A stretch of DNA of 64,000 nt from Tomitella biformata AHU 1821. GTDB taxonomy: Bacteria; Actinomycetota; Actinomycetes; Mycobacteriales; Mycobacteriaceae. Positions 16,829 to 25,255 of the stretch are shown piece by piece. The notes under the pieces were generated by a model. That model saw only the letters and a list, made by a program, of their open reading frames with translations, did no database searches and was not told the origin of the DNA. A program made the translations under genes and the position numbers. Every line of letters begins with the position of its first letter. Position 1 is the stretch's first letter. The stretch covers positions 248,001 to 312,000 of the forward strand of contig NZ_BAVQ01000003.1 of assembly GCF_000524475.1 (NCBI RefSeq), written 5' to 3'.

Positions 16829-18142
16829 TCAGTCGATGATGCGGTGGCGGCGGGCTTCCCTGGTCCAGGCCGGGAACTCGGAGAGCAACCGGTCGTAGAG
16901 TTCGGCGTCGGGGATCTCGTCGATCTGGTCGACGGAGAAGAAGCCCACATTGTCGACGAGCCTGTCGGTGAGGTTGTCGAACTTCTCGAGAACCCCGAAC
17001 CCGGCGCGGCCGAGGCCGATGAACTGCCAGAAGATCGGTTCGGCCACCGCGGCCCGCAGTTGCTCCTCGATCTCCTGGTTGCGGTGGACCCCGCCGTCGG
17101 AGAAGAACAGCACGAGGGTCGGGACGGACTGCGGATCGGCGGCGACCAGGGCGCGGACGTCGGCGATGACCTTCTGCTCCTCGTTCTGGATGCCGACGGC
17201 CCGCATGTCGACCTGGCCGGGTTCGAGGTTTTTCGCGCGGCCACCGAACAGTTTCAGCTGCCCGACGCGCACGTGCAGGCGGATCCACTCCGGCAGGTCG
17301 CTGAGCTCGAGGTCGGGCAGCCGTGCGCTGTGTGATGCGAACGTGAAGGCCTGCATGGCGCCGTCGTCGTCGAGGTGCGCGGCGACGGCCGCCATGCGCT
17401 CGACGATGCCGCCGACGATGCCCTTGGCGTAGAGCCCCCCCATCGACCCGGACGCGTCGAGGACCAGGACGATACGCGCCTTGAGCTGATCGCCGCCATG
17501 CTTTTGCAGCGACACCGCTACCTGCTTCTTGCGCAGGTCGAGGCGCTTGCGCATGTCCACCGGCAGGCGGTCCAGCGTCCCGGTCGGCAGCGCCATGGCC
17601 GGGGCGGCGGGCGCTGCCGTGGGGTCTGGGGCTGGGCCATCGTCGACGGCGACGCCGTGGTCGGTGACCAGCGCCGCGAAACCCCCGGCGTAGCCCTGCC
17701 CGACCGCGCGCACCTTCCAGGCGCCGTCGCGTCGGTAGAGGTCCACGGCGATGACGATCGACTCGGTGTCGAGACCGTCCATTCGGTACTCGAACAACAG
17801 TGTCCCGGCCGGGTCCCGCAGGTGCGTGACCGGCGGGCTGTGACGGCCGAAGGAACTGGTGGCGTCGGCCAAGGTGATGATCGCCCGAACCTGCGCGATC
17901 TCGGCGGGGATGGCGGCGAGGTCGACCGCGAGGCTGGCCGGCGCGCCCGCGAGTCCGGGCTGGAGGTGGACGCCGGGGCCGGCCGGCTGGTTGTAGAACA
18001 CGAAGTCCTGGTCCGAGCGCACAATGCCGGCCTCGGTGACCAGCAGCGCTGACACATCCACGGCCGCGGATGCCGAGACGGTGATGATCATCTCACTGAC
18101 GGCCAGGGGCGCGTTCTGCCCTCTGCTCAAATGCTGCGGCAC
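16829..18142 (-). CDS. TerD-VWA fusion (TerF-like) protein
   Basis: A 437-residue protein joining an N-terminal TerD-like domain (1-170; SRGQNAPLAVSEMIITVSAS, GQGYAGGFAALVTDHGVAVDD) to a von Willebrand A domain (about 215-437). The VWA domain carries the metal-ion adhesion motif DASGSMGG, plus TLVLFFSDGG. This is the TerF/YceC-type architecture of ter stress systems, where VWA domains scaffold the complex. It is the first gene of a minus-strand pair with the two-domain TerD gene. Both share near-identical N-terminal strings (RGQNAPL / KGQNAPL), so they arose by duplication. Confidence 0.9.
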   Translation of the reverse strand: MPQHLSRGQNAPLAVSEMIITVSASAAVDVSALLVTEAGIVRSDQDFVFYNQPAGPGVHLQPGLAGAPASLAVDLAAIPAEIAQVRAIITLADATSSFGRHSPPVTHLRDPAGTLLFEYRMDGLDTESIVIAVDLYRRDGAWKVRAVGQGYAGGFAALVTDHGVAVDDGPAPDPTAAPAAPAMALPTGTLDRLPVDMRKRLDLRKKQVAVSLQKHGGDQLKARIVLVLDASGSMGGLYAKGIVGGIVERMAAVAAHLDDDGAMQAFTFASHSARLPDLELSDLPEWIRLHVRVGQLKLFGGRAKNLEPGQVDMRAVGIQNEEQKVIADVRALVAADPQSVPTLVLFFSDGGVHRNQEIEEQLRAAVAEPIFWQFIGLGRAGFGVLEKFDNLTDRLVDNVGFFSVDQIDEIPDAELYDRLLSEFPAWTREARRHRIID

Positions 18143-18365
18143 GTCGACATCCTTTGCGGACCAATGGTTTCCGGACTGGTTGGGCGATGAGTCCAGGGGC
18201 GGATGTTCTCACCAGCGGTGATCAGGTTCTGGCCACCACATGATGTTATATCCCCCATCCCCATCTGCCGGCCGTCGCACCGACCGGAAGCCCACTCATA
18301 CGATTTGCCGCGGACACGCGAATAGTCGACGACACAACGAAGGAACACCACCACCCAGCCTCGAC

Positions 18366-18509
18366 CGCGACACCAGCGTCCCCACGCTCGTGCTGTTCTT
18401 CGCCGTCGACAACGCCGATGCCTCGCCGGACAGCCGCCTCTACGGGCTGTTGCTCTCGGAGTACGCGGACTGGTTGCGCGCCGCACGCGCCGCGGGTGTC
18501 CTCGCCTGA
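18366..18509 (+). pseudogene. Remnant of a TerD-VWA gene with internal deletion
   Basis: The translation SVPTLVLFF runs straight into AVDNADASPDSRLYGLLLSEY and a further ADWLRAARAAG. In the intact TerD-VWA protein SVPTLVLFF and FFSVDQIDEIPDAELYDRLL are separated by 55 residues. The fragment therefore lacks 165 bases in frame, with the join at the repeated TTCTTC (Phe-Phe) present at both edges in the intact copy. It also lacks everything before the SVPTLV strand. It lies on the opposite strand, just upstream of the intact gene, and is probably dead. Confidence 0.75.
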
Positions 18510-18542
18510 TCACCATGGATGGCCTGCGCACCAAATGAGTTT

Positions 18543-18572
18543 GTGCCCCACCCCATAGCTGGGGTGGGGCAC
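18543..18572. terminator. Bidirectional terminator between ter remnant and DUF475 gene
   Basis: A perfect 13-bp stem, GTGCCCCACCCCA (18543-18555) with 18560-18572, around the loop TAGC. It lies 14 bases beyond the end of the minus-strand DUF475 gene. Confidence 0.8.
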
Positions 18573-18585
18573 GATGCCCGGGGTG

Positions 18586-19689
18586 TCAGGGCTTGACTTG
18601 CACGCTCGCCGGCGCGTCGGCTGCTTCACCGACGTCGGGGTTGCGCTTGTTGCGAATGATGCTGGACACCAGCGCCGCAACGATCAGCACAACACCGGTC
18701 AGGCCGGTGACGATCTCCGAGACGTGGGTGCCGATCGAGTACAGCAGGATGAGCGAGAGGGCGCCGATGGCCCAGTGCGCGCCGTGCTCGAGGTACACGT
18801 AATCCGAGAGGGTGCCCTGCCGGACGAGGTAGACCGTGAGCGAGCGGACGAACATCGCGCCGACGAAGCCCAGGCCGAGCGCGATGATGATCGGGTCGGC
18901 AGTGATCGCGAATGCGCCGATCACACCGTCGAACGAGAACGACGCGTCGAGGACCTCGAGGTAGAGGAACAGGAAGAACCCGGCCTTGCCCGTGGCCTTG
19001 GCCAATTCACTGGGGCCGGTGCTGTCCTCGTCGACGTTGAACAACTCACCGAGCCCATTGACGACCATGTAGGTGATCATGCCCAGAGCGCCTGCGATCA
19101 TCACGGTGGCGGTCTTGTCCTCCGGCGCGATGGCCGTGGCGGTGATGACCAGCAGCGTCGTCGCGATGACAACCTCGAGCTGGTTGAGCTTGCCAACCCG
19201 TGCCAGCGGCTTCTCGATCCACGACAGCCAGGTGATCTCCTTCTCCTCAAGCATGAATCCGAGGAACAGCATGAGGAGGAACATGCCGCCGAACGCCGCG
19301 ATCTGCGGGTGCGCGTCGGTGATCAGCGTCTCGTAGCTGGCCGAGCCGTCGGGGAAGTACGCGGCGCCGTCCGCCGGCGGGTTCAACGCGAGGTCGAGCG
19401 CGGCGATCGGGCCGAGCCCGGAGGCGATCCAGACGATGACCAGCGGGAACACCAGGCGCATGCCGAACACGGCGATAACGATGCCGACCGTGAGAAAGAT
19501 CTTCTGCCAGAACTCACTCATCCGCCGCAGCACGGTCGCGTTGATGACCGCGTTGTCGAACGAGAGGGAGATCTCGAGGATGGAAAGGATGGTGACCAGG
19601 AGCAAGGCTTGCGGGCCACCGTAGAGAAACGCCACCACGAGGGCGACGACGGTGACGGCAAACGAGACTCCGAAAATGCGGAGAACCAC
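18586..19689 (-). CDS. DUF475 / TerC-like integral membrane protein
   Basis: A 367-residue protein with about nine membrane helices. The hallmark is two repeats with acidic membrane residues, EISLSFDNAVINATVLRRMS near residue 45 and EVLDASFSFDGVIGAFAIT in the second half, the TerC-superfamily pattern thought to bind metal ions (Mn2+ export in relatives). DUF475 members usually accompany terD genes, as here, so it is probably the membrane anchor or ion channel of this ter island. It reads toward the ter remnant and away from terD. Confidence 0.9.
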   Translation of the reverse strand: MVLRIFGVSFAVTVVALVVAFLYGGPQALLLVTILSILEISLSFDNAVINATVLRRMSEFWQKIFLTVGIVIAVFGMRLVFPLVIVWIASGLGPIAALDLALNPPADGAAYFPDGSASYETLITDAHPQIAAFGGMFLLMLFLGFMLEEKEITWLSWIEKPLARVGKLNQLEVVIATTLLVITATAIAPEDKTATVMIAGALGMITYMVVNGLGELFNVDEDSTGPSELAKATGKAGFFLFLYLEVLDASFSFDGVIGAFAITADPIIIALGLGFVGAMFVRSLTVYLVRQGTLSDYVYLEHGAHWAIGALSLILLYSIGTHVSEIVTGLTGVVLIVAALVSSIIRNKRNPDVGEAADAPASVQVKP

Positions 19690-19812
19690 GAACGGTGGCC
19701 TTTCTCGGATTAGTCGGAACGTGACACCCTCATGGCCGCGTCACTCCAGAGAGGTGTGGAGAAGGCCGGAATCGAGGGCACTCGTGCTGGGGCCAGCTAG
19801 ATCGGTGGCGGT

Positions 19813-19832
19813 GCGACCGATCGATCGGTCGC
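19813..19832. promoter_or_regulatory. 20-bp perfect palindrome between terD and DUF475 gene
   Basis: GCGACCGATC and its exact complement meet with no spacer. The site is 22 bases past the terD stop and about 120 bases before the DUF475 start, both minus strand. It could be the terD terminator or an operator of the DUF475 gene. Confidence 0.5.
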
Positions 19833-19853
19833 GCCGCAACCAAATTACATGTT

Positions 19854-20429
19854 CTAGACAGAGACTCCGAAATCGCGCGCGATGCCGGACAGGCCGGACG
19901 CGTAGCCCTGTCCGACTGCACGGAACTTCCAGTCCGAGCCATTGCGGTAGAGCTCACCGAACACCATGGCGGTCTCAGTGGACGCGTCCTCCGAGAGGTC
20001 GTAGCGGGCCAGCTCGGAGTTGTCGGCCTGGTTCACGACGCGGATGTACGCGTTGCGGACCTGGCCGAAGGACTGGCTGCGGGCGTCGGCGTCGTAGATC
20101 GAGACTGGGAACACGATCGAGTCGATGTTCGCCGGCACGGCAGCCAGGTTGACCTTGATGATCTCGTCGTCGCCGTCGCCCTCACCGGTGGTGTTGTCGC
20201 CGGTGTGCTCGATGGCGCCATCGGGGGACTTGAGGTTGTTGAAGAACACGAAGTGCTGGTCGGAGACGGCCTTCTTGTCCGCGCCCAGCGCGATCGCCGA
20301 CGCGTCCAAGTCGAAGTCCTCCCCGGTCGTGACGCGCAGATCCCAGCCCAGGCCCACGGCCACCGCGGTCAGGCCCGGAGCCTCCTTGGTAAGTGAGACA
20401 TTGCCACCCTTGGTCAGGCTCACGCCCAT
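19854..20429 (-). CDS. terD: TerD family tellurium-resistance/stress protein
   Basis: A canonical 191-residue TerD protein: [18 protein letters not shown] at the N-terminus, [13 protein letters not shown], the calcium loop [35 protein letters not shown], and [19 protein letters not shown] at the C-terminus. All acidic Ca2+ ligands are present. I chose ATG 20429, preceded by AGGAGG at the right distance; an upstream ATG at 20462 lacks a site. It is soluble and is expected to assemble with the other Ter proteins encoded here. Confidence 0.95.
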   Translation of the reverse strand: MGVSLTKGGNVSLTKEAPGLTAVAVGLGWDLRVTTGEDFDLDASAIALGADKKAVSDQHFVFFNNLKSPDGAIEHTGDNTTGEGDGDDEIIKVNLAAVPANIDSIVFPVSIYDADARSQSFGQVRNAYIRVVNQADNSELARYDLSEDASTETAMVFGELYRNGSDWKFRAVGQGYASGLSGIARDFGVSV

Positions 20430-20461
20430 GTTTGTCCTCCTGGACTTGTTGTGCTGTGACA

Positions 20462-20483
20462 ATTCCCGGCACGTGCCGGGAAT
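20462..20483. promoter_or_regulatory. 22-bp perfect palindrome upstream of terD
   Basis: ATTCCCGGCAC is followed directly by its complement GTGCCGGGAAT, 33 bases before the terD ATG. It lies where the 5' untranslated region or the +1 region of terD should be, so it may be a repressor site or an mRNA hairpin. Confidence 0.55.
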
Positions 20484-20563
20484 CTGGTTTACAGCCTAGA
20501 TTCAGCGCTGGCGCCTGCGACACGAAGCCATGCCATCGGAGCAGCCAGCAGTCTGAATAGTTC

Positions 20564-21019
20564 TCAGAGGTCGAACTCGCCCGGGTTGATCCCCACGGCG
20601 AAGCACGCTTCCTTGACCGCGTTCTTCTCGTGCTGGTCGAAGTCGCCATCCGCGCCACCGATGATGATGCCGATCTGGATCACCGCGCGCGCCTGCTCCG
20701 GCTTGGACTTGAGCTTGCCGATAGTGGCAGTCGCCTCGACCTTGCCGAAGTCGAAGTCGCCCTGCAGCTTGTCGCAGTACCAGTCGAACTTCTGTCGCAG
20801 CTCATCCGGGGTGAAGACCTTCAACGACTCATTCGACATGATCAGCGCGGCCGTCTTCTGCCGCTCCGCCGGGTCGATACTGCCGTCGGCGGCCGCGATC
20901 AACGCGCACATCGCCATCGCGCCGTTGGCGAACTCCTTGTTCTTGAACTGGGCAGTCTTCGTCTGCAACTGCCCGTTCAGCTCCTGGGTCTTCGCCTTGA
21001 GCTGGTCCCAGAATGCCAT
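20564..21019 (-). CDS. TerB-family tellurite resistance protein
   Basis: A 151-residue all-helical acidic protein of the TerB fold. Two related halves each contain an acidic helix start, AAADGSIDPAERQKTA (residues about 43-58) and GGADGDFDQHEKNAV (about 121-135), matching the EF-hand-like metal-binding loops of TerB. I chose ATG 21019 (MAFWDQLKAKTQELNG), which follows AGGAGG closely. It is the most upstream gene of the minus-strand terB-terD-DUF475 set, although gaps of over 100 bases suggest separate promoters. Confidence 0.88.
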   Translation of the reverse strand: MAFWDQLKAKTQELNGQLQTKTAQFKNKEFANGAMAMCALIAAADGSIDPAERQKTAALIMSNESLKVFTPDELRQKFDWYCDKLQGDFDFGKVEATATIGKLKSKPEQARAVIQIGIIIGGADGDFDQHEKNAVKEACFAVGINPGEFDL

Positions 21020-21236
21020 CGGTCCTCCTGTGTTAGGTGTAGGTGGCAACTAAAAGGGCCGCCACCTGAGTGGGGCTGCCCGATTACGGGTGGACGCGCG
21101 GTTGCGCGGCGCACTGCACTGCCAGGGTCGATACTAGGTGCATTTCTGGTCGGAGCTCCGCCTGCTGCACTTCGCCAGCCCAATTCGCCTGTCAGCGTTC
21201 GCGCTTGACGTCCGCTAGCGGGCCCCAATGCAGCGA

Positions 21237-21264
21237 AGGGGCCGACCCCACCGGGCCGGCCCCT
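21237..21264. terminator. Terminator downstream of MHS transporter gene
   Basis: AGGGGCCG (21237-21244) pairs with CGGCCCCT (21257-21264), an 8-bp GC-rich stem 18 bases beyond the transporter stop on the minus strand. Confidence 0.6.
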
Positions 21265-21281
21265 CCACTGCATTTCAAGAA

Positions 21282-22724
21282 CTACACCCCGGCGAGCACC
21301 TTCTCGGAGTTCGCGTCGATGCTCGAGTCGGATTCGCTCACGATGTCGTGGCCCTTCGTCTCGACCATCTTCCACACGCAGAACACGCTGACCAGCGACA
21401 GTGCCGCGAGCATGTAGCCGACGTACTCGGTGTGGCCGTTCGCCACGAACTGCGCGGCGGCCAGCGGGGGCAGCGCGCCGCCGAGGATCCCGGCGAGGTT
21501 GTAGCCCAGGCCAGCGCCGGTGTAGCGGTAGCGCTCGTGGAACATCTCGGGCAGCGCCGCGCCGGCCGGGCCGTAGGCGATGCCGAAGATCACCAGCGTG
21601 ATGATCAGTGCCACCGCGAACAGCACGGGGTTGCCGGTGTTCAGGATCGGGAACAGCGCCAAGACCCAGACCACTGCCAGGATGCACGAGGACATGATGA
21701 CCCGTCGGCGGCCGAGCTTGTCCGAGAGCATCGCGGAGCCCAGGATCGCGGCGCCGAAGAAGACCGCGGCCACCATGCCCATGGTCAGGACGAACGGCCG
21801 GGTGAAGCCGAGGGTCGCGGTGCCGTAGTTGGTCAGGAACGCGGTGCCGATGTAGAACAGCGAGAACAGGCTCGACAGCGCGCCGCCGGCGATCAGGATC
21901 TCCTTGCCCTGGAAGCGGATGGCGTCCAGGAACGGCAGCCGGTTGGCCGGGGCGCCGGTGGCGGCTGCTGCTGCGGAGTTGCGGCGCTGCACCTCCTTGA
22001 ACACGGGGGTCTCGTCAACGGAGATGCGCACCCACAGGCCCACCGCGACGAGCAGTGCCGAGAGGATGAACGGCACGCGCCAGCCGATGGCCATGAATGT
22101 GCTGGTCGCGCCCATGTCGGAGCCGGCGGACAGGGAGAACAGCAGGAACGTGCCGCTGGAGAGGATGAAGGCGAACGCGGGGCCCATCTGAGGGAACGCG
22201 GCGTACAGCCCGCGCTTGCCCGGAGGTGCGTACTCGGCGGTCAGCAGCGTCGCGCCGGCCCATTCGCCACCGACCGCGAAGCCCTGCATGAACCGCATCG
22301 CCACCAGCAGCACCGGCGCGATGAGCCCGATGCCGTTGGGGAACAGCCCGAACACCCCGGTGTGCGTGCCCGGGAGCAGCCCGATGATCACCGTCGCGAT
22401 GCCCATGATGAGCAGCGTCCACACCAGGGTCTGCTTGCGGCCGATCCGGTCGCCGAAGTGCCCGAAGATGATCGCGCCGACGGGCCGGGCGAAGAACGCG
22501 ACAGCGAACGTCGCGAAGGATGCCATCGTGGCCATGCCGGGGCTCATGTCCGAGAAGAAGATCGTCGGGAACACGAGCGCGGCGGCGGTGCCATAGATGA
22601 AGAAGTCGTAGAACTCGATCGTGGTGCCGATGCTGCTGGCCAGCGCCACGCGACGAAGGCGAGCCTTCGACAGCGGCTGCGGTGTCGCGGTGGGTGTCGC
22701 CGCCGCGGGTGAGGTGGTGGGCAT
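21282..22724 (-). CDS. MFS transporter, metabolite:H+ symporter (MHS) family
   Basis: A 480-residue, 12-helix transporter. ASSIGTTIEFYDFFIYG at the start, ARPVGAIIFGHFGDRIGRK (the loop 2-3 motif) and AMRFMQGFAVGGEWAGA are diagnostic of the MHS family (ProP, ShiA, KgtP relatives), which carry dicarboxylates, shikimate, aromatic acids or osmolytes with protons. ATG 22724 follows CAGGAG. The substrate is not evident. The gene has its own upstream palindrome and is separated by a terminator from the LuxR-type gene upstream. Confidence 0.93.
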   Translation of the reverse strand: MPTTSPAAATPTATPQPLSKARLRRVALASSIGTTIEFYDFFIYGTAAALVFPTIFFSDMSPGMATMASFATFAVAFFARPVGAIIFGHFGDRIGRKQTLVWTLLIMGIATVIIGLLPGTHTGVFGLFPNGIGLIAPVLLVAMRFMQGFAVGGEWAGATLLTAEYAPPGKRGLYAAFPQMGPAFAFILSSGTFLLFSLSAGSDMGATSTFMAIGWRVPFILSALLVAVGLWVRISVDETPVFKEVQRRNSAAAAATGAPANRLPFLDAIRFQGKEILIAGGALSSLFSLFYIGTAFLTNYGTATLGFTRPFVLTMGMVAAVFFGAAILGSAMLSDKLGRRRVIMSSCILAVVWVLALFPILNTGNPVLFAVALIITLVIFGIAYGPAGAALPEMFHERYRYTGAGLGYNLAGILGGALPPLAAAQFVANGHTEYVGYMLAALSLVSVFCVWKMVETKGHDIVSESDSSIDANSEKVLAGV

Positions 22725-22779
22725 CAAACGCTCCTGGGGCTCAGGGCCACTGTGAGTGGCCTAACACCTCAGAACCGTA

Positions 22780-22790
22780 GTGATTATCAC
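22780..22790. promoter_or_regulatory. 11-bp palindrome GTGATTATCAC upstream of the MHS transporter
   Basis: GTGAT-T-ATCAC lies 55 bases before the transporter ATG on the minus strand, in its promoter region. It resembles GntR-type operators; no matching regulator is adjacent except the LuxR-type gene. Confidence 0.35.
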
Positions 22791-22795
22791 CACAT

Positions 22796-22825
22796 CGTCA
22801 CTACACCCAAAAGGGTGTAGCGACG
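22796..22825. terminator. Terminator of the LuxR-type gene
   Basis: CGTCACTACACCC (22796-22808) pairs with 22813-22825 around AAAA with one mismatch. It begins three bases after the minus-strand LuxR-type stop and isolates it from the transporter. Confidence 0.7.
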
Positions 22826-22827
22826 AT

Positions 22828-23733
22828 CTAGGGCAGGATCCCCAGGCTTCGCGCCCTGGTCACGGACTCGAAGCGGGTGCGGGTCCCCAACTTCTGCCCG
22901 GCGTTGCGGAGGTAGGCCTTCACCGTCTCCGGTTTGAGCGAGAGCCGCTGCGCCGTCTCGATGTTGGTGCAGCCGAGGGCCACCTGGGCCAGGACATCGA
23001 TCTCGCGGACGGACAGCAGCGGGGCCGCCCGCATATGCGTCAGCACGGTCCCACCATCCCCGGCGCTCGACATCATCGGGTCGCTCCGGCTGATATCGGC
23101 CAGCTGCCCGCAGGCGCCCTCGAGGCGGTCCCGCACGGATTGATCGCCAATTTGGCCAGCGATCATCCTTAGCTCGGAGTACAGCTCACGGAGCATCTCG
23201 CGGTCGGTGCCCGCCACCCCGCCGGGCGCGTGCTCCACCGCCGCGGCCTCGGCATACTGGACCCGCCGATTGACCTCACGGCGAATCCGCAGCTCGTCAG
23301 ACAATCCCCGCACCGCGTTGGCGACGGACCTGCGCACGCCGTCGCCGAAGGTCACCGCGGAGTGGTCGGCGCCGTAGAAGACCGCCTTAAGCCGGTTGTC
23401 CACCATCAGCGGGACCGCGATCATCGAGCGCAATCCCTCGGCGGCCACGTTGGAGCGGTATTCGGAGGTGATGCCGGACGACGCGCAGTAGTCGACCACC
23501 GCGGCGGCGCGGCCGGTATCCACCACCCGTCCGCCCAGACCGCTCCCGGTCCTGACGTCGAGGCCCTTTAGCGCACCTGTCCGCAGTCCAATGCCACCCT
23601 CAAGCCGCATGATCCGGGGCCCGACAATCCCGAGAAACGCGACCGGAAGTCCCGTTTTCGCGCGAATCTCCCGGAGGGTCGCGCGCACCGCGTCACCTTG
23701 AGGGTGAACTTCCAAGTCGTCGATGCCCAACAC
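22828..23733 (-). CDS. GAF-domain LuxR-type transcriptional regulator
   Basis: A 301-residue regulator. The first ~150 residues form a GAF-like sensor (VRTGSGLGGRVVDTGRAAAVVDY, then SMIAVPLMVDNRLKAVFYG). The C-terminal 60 are a LuxR helix-turn-helix (LLSVREIDVLAQVALGCTNI, then LKPETVKAYLRNAGQKLGTR). Such proteins often control degradation of aromatic or steroid-like substrates. GTG 23733 and TTG 23730 are both possible starts behind GGGAGG. It stands next to the transporter and the decayed cholesterol oxidase gene and may once have controlled either. Confidence 0.88.
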   Translation of the reverse strand: MLGIDDLEVHPQGDAVRATLREIRAKTGLPVAFLGIVGPRIMRLEGGIGLRTGALKGLDVRTGSGLGGRVVDTGRAAAVVDYCASSGITSEYRSNVAAEGLRSMIAVPLMVDNRLKAVFYGADHSAVTFGDGVRRSVANAVRGLSDELRIRREVNRRVQYAEAAAVEHAPGGVAGTDREMLRELYSELRMIAGQIGDQSVRDRLEGACGQLADISRSDPMMSSAGDGGTVLTHMRAAPLLSVREIDVLAQVALGCTNIETAQRLSLKPETVKAYLRNAGQKLGTRTRFESVTRARSLGILP

Positions 23734-23852
23734 CTCCCAGCCGCTCCGCCCACCTGCGTGTACGCAGGGTCACTAAGTGTACCCGAGCGTGACCCGCGCA
23801 CCTGGGAGTTCAGCCACGGGCCAAGTCCCGGCTGCCCCCCCCCCGCTCTGCC

Positions 23853-25153
23853 CTATCGCATGAACCGGTCGATGAAGGTGTTGCTGAATGGCGTGGTCCC
23901 AGTTCCCGTCGCCGCCCTGGCGGAACGTGTTCGGCACAGTGCGGGTGAGGAACTCCTCGTCCTGACACGCGGCCTCGTCGGTGAACGCCCAGCCCTTCGA
24001 CCACTCCGGCCGGAAGGTGGCGTAGTCGCCGGAGTAGTTCGCGACCATCCACCGCTCCATCTCACGAAGGAATGCCGACAGCCCCGGCGTACTGCCCCTT
24101 CGACGCGTAGTGGGTCATCCGCTCGTTCAGCCAGCTCGTCATCTCATGGATCACGCGGGCGATGTTGGACCGCTTGGTGATCACGGCGCCGCCCCCGGCG
24201 ACCACGCGCACCGTGGTGTGCCGCAGATAGAACCTGCATGCCCCTGGCAACCTGCCCCAGGGGCGTGGTCCCGTCTCGGAGAGGTTGTCGGAGAAGAAAT
24301 AGTTGTACGGGCCGTGCACCTCCTCAACGAAGCTCTCGTAGGTCCGCCCCGGCGACCCGGGCGGCGCGAACAGCTCCCGCCACGGGATATCCGTGAAGCT
24401 CTGGCACCGCAAGCGGTAGTTCTCCCCGGCCTGCAGCGTCACCGACGTGATGAAGGTGCGCCCGAGGTGCGTCAGGAAGGCGGTGCTCTCGGAGTCCGTC
24501 CGCGCGAACTCGCGGAGCACATAGGAGCCCGCGGCGTCATCCCACACCACGGCGGTCAGTGCGGTGATCAGGTTGCTCAGCGAGCCGAAGGACTGTCCGG
24601 GGGTGACGGTCTCACCGGCGGCGGGGTACGTCGCGCCGATCGCGAGGGCGCCCGCGATGGACAGATCCCCGATCGCCGGCGAGTTGGCCCAACCCAGGCC
24701 CCGCCCCTGCAGCGCCGTGAGGATCGACTTGACGCTGGCGCCGGAGCCCGCCGTCACCGTCGAATGCGGTCCCGCGCTGTGGATGGCGACGGCGTTCAAG
24801 TGCACCATGGTGTCCACCAAGAGCACTCGATCGACGGGCTCCCCCGCGACCACCGTCAGGGGGCTCCAGCCGTGCATCGTGCCGCGCGCCCGGAGCGTGT
24901 ACCCGTTCTCCCGCGCCCAGTTCGCGAGCGTGACGACATCATCGGCATGCCTGGCGTAGGCCTGCTGGGACAACGGGATCCCCGCCGGGAATGCGGGTGG
25001 GGCCGGCAGCGTGGATTGCGGGCCCCAGGGCACCGCCCCCGCGGGCGACCAGGTCAAACCGGCAAGGGCTAGCGCGCCTGCGCCGGCCGCGAGAAACCCC
25101 CGTCTGCTTATCGATCTGGTCGTCGATCTTTGATCCGCCGCGCTGTGTGCCAC
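23853..25153 (-). pseudogene. Decayed class II (FAD-linked) cholesterol oxidase gene
   Basis: The first 363 codons encode a Tat signal (SISRRGFLAAGAGALALAG) and a flavoenzyme resembling Brevibacterium sterolicum cholesterol oxidase II: YTLRARGTMHGWSPLTVV, AVTAGSG-like FAD region, GSLSNLITALTAVVW, CQSFTDIPWRELFAPPGSPG. Frame 1 then ends (GIPS-stop at 24062). Homology resumes in another frame as MERWMVANYSGDYATFRPEW and SKGWAF, and in a third as NTFIDRFMR at 23853. Compared from memory with the ~600-residue enzyme, at least four internal blocks are missing (near ANWARENG, before GPYNYFFSDNL, after SETGPRP and at the frameshift). It is very probably inactive. Confidence 0.82.
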
Positions 25154-25255
25154 TGAACTCGCCTCTATCGAATGGGATGTACGTCATGCCCAATCTCGAA
25201 CAAGATCTATTCCTGTGCCACTGGCCTATTAATCCGCGCAACCCAGACCCCCTGC

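Noticed and set aside
15592-17244. 550-codon version of the two-domain TerD gene
   Set aside because: The N-terminal 160 codons overlap the upstream TerD-VWA gene in another frame and are Ser/Arg/Pro-rich; the ATG at 16764 aligns with TerD homologs.
18240-18509. An 89-codon gene starting at 18240
   Set aside because: Only the last ~47 codons have similarity, and they are a deleted piece of TerD-VWA, so it is listed as a pseudogene.
18574-19713. 379-codon plus-strand frame opposite the DUF475 gene
   Set aside because: Low-complexity antisense product; DUF475 reading is full length with acidic membrane motifs.
21228-22712. 494-codon plus-strand frame opposite the MHS transporter
   Set aside because: Composition is dominated by Gln, Arg, Gly, His and Asp, typical of the antisense of a membrane protein; the opposite strand has all MHS motifs.
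23773-24060. A separate 95-codon gene
   Set aside because: Its first ~60 codons are the shifted C-terminal part of the cholesterol oxidase and the rest reads into unrelated frame.
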